Of a DNA stretch of 64,000 nucleotides, positions 61,530 to 64,000 are shown in pieces. How positions within the stretch are numbered: position 1 is the first letter of the stretch; the number at the start of each line of letters is the position of its first letter. The notes beneath the pieces are model-generated. The model did not search any database. It was not told the DNA's origin and saw only the letters and a list, made by a program, of their open reading frames with translations. The position numbers and the translations under genes were made by a program. Source of the DNA: an uncultured Mucilaginibacter sp. (lineage in GTDB: Bacteria; Bacteroidota; Bacteroidia; Sphingobacteriales; Sphingobacteriaceae); the NCBI RefSeq assembly GCF_903893715.1, contig NZ_CAITNG010000013.1, positions 1-64,000 of the forward strand. The letters run 5' to 3'.

Positions 61530-62568
61530 TATGATGTATCCCGCTTCGCAAGGATTCAGCTTTCCCGCCGAATGGGCGAAGCATACGGCGACATGGTTGA
61601 GCTGGCCGCATAAAGAAGAGTCGTGGCCGGGAAAGATCGCTTCGATTTATAAACCTTATTGCGAGTTCATCAAGATTGTGGCCGAAGGTGAGTTGGTACG
61701 CATCAACATTGCCAATACCGATATGGAAGCTTTCGCGAAAAGCGAATTGATAAAAGCGGGGGTGGATATGTACCAAATCGAGTTCCATCATTTTGCAACC
61801 AATGATGCCTGGTGCCGCGATCATGGCCCGGCGTTTTTGGTCAATGGCGAAAAAGGCGAAAAAGTGATAGTTGATTGGGGTTACAATGCCTGGGGGAATA
61901 AATATCCACCCTTTGATTTGGACGATGTGATACCCACGAAAATTGGTGCCCATTTTGACTTACAAGTTTACCATCCGGGCATTGTGATGGAAGGTGGTTC
62001 AATTGATTTTAATGGCGCCGGGACAATACTTACCACTACTGCATGTTTGTTGAACAAAAACCGCAACCCGCACTTAAACCAGGACCAGATAGCAAGCTAC
62101 CTTAAAAACTATTATGGGGCTGAACAAATTTTGTGGCTTGGGGATGGTATAGTTGGGGATGATACCGATGGTCATATTGATGATATCACCCGTTTTGTGA
62201 ATGAGGATACTGTAGTTACCGTTGTTGAAGATAATGAAGAGGACGAGAACTACCATTTATTGCAGGAGAACCTTGAAACGCTCAAAACATTTAGGTTGCT
62301 CAATGGCAAGCCTTTGAATATAGTGGAATTGCCTATGCCATCGCCGGTTGTTTATGATGGGCAAAGGTTGCCGGCATCGTACGCAAACTTTTATATTGCC
62401 AACGCGGCTGTAGTGGTGCCAACTTATCGTGATAAGAATGACGAAAAAGCATTGGCTATACTACAGCAGTGCTTTCCCGACAGGAAGGTTGTAGGCATTG
62501 ATTCGACGGATATTATCTGGGGCTTGGGTAGCTTTCATTGTTTAAGCCAACAAGAACCCGAGATTTGA
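61519..62568 (+). CDS. aguA: Agmatine deiminase
   Basis: Hydrolyses agmatine to N-carbamoylputrescine and ammonia. A guanidine-modifying (PAD-superfamily) enzyme: FPAEWAKHTATWLSWPHKE at the N-terminus, NDAWCRDHGPAFLVN, the EGGSIDFNGAGTILTT motif, GDDTDGHIDDITRFV with the acidic and His residues, and the nucleophile Cys near the C-terminus in LGSFHCLSQQEPE. 349 aa. Possible starts are ATGs at 61519, 61531 and 61534; 61531 sits just after the aguB stop. It is translationally linked to aguB. Confidence 0.95.
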   Translation: MKTDMMYPASQGFSFPAEWAKHTATWLSWPHKEESWPGKIASIYKPYCEFIKIVAEGELVRINIANTDMEAFAKSELIKAGVDMYQIEFHHFATNDAWCRDHGPAFLVNGEKGEKVIVDWGYNAWGNKYPPFDLDDVIPTKIGAHFDLQVYHPGIVMEGGSIDFNGAGTILTTTACLLNKNRNPHLNQDQIASYLKNYYGAEQILWLGDGIVGDDTDGHIDDITRFVNEDTVVTVVEDNEEDENYHLLQENLETLKTFRLLNGKPLNIVELPMPSPVVYDGQRLPASYANFYIANAAVVVPTYRDKNDEKALAILQQCFPDRKVVGIDSTDIIWGLGSFHCLSQQEPEI

Positions 62569-62611
62569 AAAATGGGACGTTATTGATAAACCACTAACCA
62601 AAAAATACAAT

Positions 62612-63595
62612 ATGCCAACAGAATTGTACCCTTTGAAATTCAAGACTATTTTTAAAGACAAAATATGGGGCGGCAACAAAATCAACACCTATTTGGGTAA
62701 GGATTTTTCGCCGCTGCCCAATTGCGGCGAAACCTGGGAGATATCGGGAGTCCCTTCCGATGTATCTATCGTTGACGGGGGGGCTTTAGAGGGCCGCTCA
62801 TTGGCCGATCTGCTGGCAGAGTATAAAGATGAACTGGTCGGCAAAAAGGTTTACAATAGGTTTGGCAACATCTTTCCTTTACTGGTTAAATTTATTGATG
62901 CCAACGACTGGCTATCGATACAGGTTCACCCTGATGACGAACTGGCCAAAAAGCGCCATAACTCGTTTGGCAAAACGGAGATGTGGTATATTATCGAGTC
63001 GGACCCGGGTTCTACCCTGATAGCCGGCTTCAACAAGCAAACCAACGAAGCGGAATATATCGAAAAACTAAACAGCGGCCACTTAAATGATATATTGAAC
63101 GTGGAAACAGCCAATGCAGGCGATGTTTTCTTTTTACCCGCAGGGCGTGTCCATACCATTGGTAAAGGGCTATTATTGGCCGAGATACAGCAAACATCGG
63201 ATATTACCTACCGCATTTATGATTTTGACCGTGTTGACGATAAAGGCAATAAACGTGAACTGCATACCGAAGAAGCCCTTGCTGCGAATGACTACAACTT
63301 TTACCCTGAGTACAAAACAAACTATGAGCATGAGGTGAACCTGGATGTTCCCGTAGTATCGTGCCCATATTTTACTACCAATATGATGGAGTTTACGCAC
63401 GGCACAACGAAAGATTACAGCCATTTGGACTCTTTCGTGATATATGTTTGTGTGGGCGGAGAGTGTACTTTGTTGTATAACAATCAAAGCTATGCTTTAA
63501 AAATGGGTGAATGTATTTTATTGCCCAAAAGCATTAACGAGGTGGATATTAAAACCGAAAAAGGATTTAAATTATTGGAGAGCTATATCGATTAG
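62612..63595 (+). CDS. manA: Mannose-6-phosphate isomerase, type I
   Basis: Interconverts fructose-6-P and mannose-6-P, the entry to GDP-mannose (used by gmd at 3.6 kb). A zinc cupin: IWGGNKINTYLGKDF and NCGETWEISG near the N-terminus, zinc residues in LSIQVHPDDELA and in KTEMWYII, FFLPAGRVHTIGKGLLLAEIQ, and TYRIYDFDRVD. 327 aa is the short bacterial form. It starts 43 bp after aguA on the same strand and may share its transcript. Confidence 0.94.
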   Translation: MPTELYPLKFKTIFKDKIWGGNKINTYLGKDFSPLPNCGETWEISGVPSDVSIVDGGALEGRSLADLLAEYKDELVGKKVYNRFGNIFPLLVKFIDANDWLSIQVHPDDELAKKRHNSFGKTEMWYIIESDPGSTLIAGFNKQTNEAEYIEKLNSGHLNDILNVETANAGDVFFLPAGRVHTIGKGLLLAEIQQTSDITYRIYDFDRVDDKGNKRELHTEEALAANDYNFYPEYKTNYEHEVNLDVPVVSCPYFTTNMMEFTHGTTKDYSHLDSFVIYVCVGGECTLLYNNQSYALKMGECILLPKSINEVDIKTEKGFKLLESYID

Positions 63596-63607
63596 GTAAA
63601 AGCAATC

Positions 63608-63643
63608 AAAAAAGGCTCCTAAATTGAATTGGGAGCCTTTTTT
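63608..63643. terminator. Bidirectional terminator between manA and the response regulator
   Basis: Perfect 12-bp stem (AAAAAAGGCTCC at 63608-63619 and complement at 63632-63643), 12-nt loop, usable by both converging genes. Confidence 0.85.
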
Positions 63644-63650
63644 CTTTTTG

Positions 63651-64000
63651 TTAGGCCGCTACATTGAACAACTCAACAAGCGTGTCTTGCGAAATAGGTT
63701 TGATAACATAGTCGGTTACGTCCGAAATGCCCTTGGCCCTGTTGATATCGTCTTGATTAATGGAAGAACTCACCATGTAAATTGTGATTTTTTTACTCAA
63801 CTGTGGTTTAATTTTCACAAAACTTTCCATAAAGCCCCAACCATCCATAACGGGCATGTTGATGTCGAGAAAAATAATATCTGGTAACTGGTTCTGATTT
63901 TCAGGATTGATTAAAAAGTCGATGGCCTCTTTGCCATTATAAAATTCCATCAAATTGGGGCTCAGTTCTTTAATGGTGATTAATTTTTTAAGACCGTAAA
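63651..64000 (-). CDS. Response regulator receiver protein (5' end outside window)
   Basis: The minus frame is open to the window edge, giving 115 C-terminal residues. It reads YGLKKLITIKELSPNLMEFY and continues into the receiver core: phosphorylated Asp in IIFLDINMPVMDGWGFME, Ser/Thr in IYMVSSS, Lys in YVIKPIS. The N-terminal DD pair is cut off. The C-terminus (DTLVELFNVAA) ends at the receiver, so it is a single-domain regulator. There is no kinase in view. Confidence 0.88.
   Translation of the reverse strand, partial: YGLKKLITIKELSPNLMEFYNGKEAIDFLINPENQNQLPDIIFLDINMPVMDGWGFMESFVKIKPQLSKKITIYMVSSSINQDDINRAKGISDVTDYVIKPISQDTLVELFNVAA

Noticed and set aside
1-64000. Prophage, integrase, IS transposase or rRNA operon
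   Set aside because: No integrase, transposase, phage structural gene or rRNA sequence was recognised on either strand.

Overview
The window comes from a Bacteroidota chromosome, most likely family Sphingobacteriaceae (Mucilaginibacter or Pedobacter type; the genus is inference). Evidence: several genes and tRNAs are preceded by the phylum's -7 promoter element TAnnTTTG; Shine-Dalgarno sequences are mostly absent; a gliding-motility-type C-terminal sorting domain (type IX secretion, type B) sits next to a PorP/SprF protein; and DUF4175, DUF1684, DUF3606, DUF2007 and START-type secreted proteins are present. Almost everything is chromosomal housekeeping or envelope biology. No phage, IS transposase, CRISPR array or rRNA operon was seen.

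Layout. 1-4.8 kb: edge of a surface-polysaccharide/envelope locus (RemB/Wzi-like outer-membrane protein, a 5'-truncated nucleotide-sugar dehydratase, a UGM-like flavoprotein, gmd). 4.8-16 kb: apaG, dusB, then a phospholipid operon (CPBP protease, DUF2007, cdsA, psd), an M1 peptidase, glutathione peroxidase, and the operon DUF4175 - RsbW-like ATPase - ybeY, where ybeY carries an apparent frameshift. 15.8-18.8 kb: tRNA-Pro with a degenerate tandem copy, a conserved protein of unknown function, and a chromate transporter. 19-27.4 kb: a 1512-residue secreted protein with a seven-repeat and a six-repeat propeller, its PorP/SprF partner, and a second M1 peptidase. 27.5-34 kb: two START-domain secreted proteins, a split ETF:menaquinone-oxidoreductase-like pair, tRNA-Phe and a PhnA-like zinc-ribbon protein. 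34.5-38 kb: GH130 phosphorylase/hydrolase coupled to a two-domain GT4 glycosyltransferase. 38-45.3 kb: DUF3606, DUF1684, a CE15 glucuronoyl esterase, and the operon usp - ackA - xfp (phosphoketolase shunt). 45.4-53.5 kb: CBM9-like and TPR proteins, an XRE/cupin regulator with a LolA-like gene, cardiolipin synthase, a response regulator and a CpxP/Spy-like protein. 53.5-57.4 kb: accA, an AT-rich pocket with a broken membrane-protein gene, tRNA-Gln, prs, rplY. 57.4-58.6 kb: a compact GIY-YIG nuclease unit bounded by 29-bp inverted repeats, an ABM monooxygenase and a patchwork of intergenic repeats. 58.6-64 kb: SDR, a J-domain/flippase fusion, the agmatine-to-putrescine operon aguB-aguA with manA, and a response regulator cut by the window end.

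How the genes work together: agmatine deiminase plus N-carbamoylputrescine amidase make putrescine. cdsA, psd and cls cover CDP-diacylglycerol, phosphatidylethanolamine and cardiolipin. xfp and ackA convert xylulose-5-P or fructose-6-P to acetate and ATP. gmd and manA both feed GDP-mannose/GDP-deoxyhexose sugars. The most unusual item is the inverted-repeat-bounded GIY-YIG unit at 57409-57850, which has the architecture of a small mobile or domesticated element. The J-domain/flippase fusion and two one-base homopolymer frameshifts are the next most worth checking.
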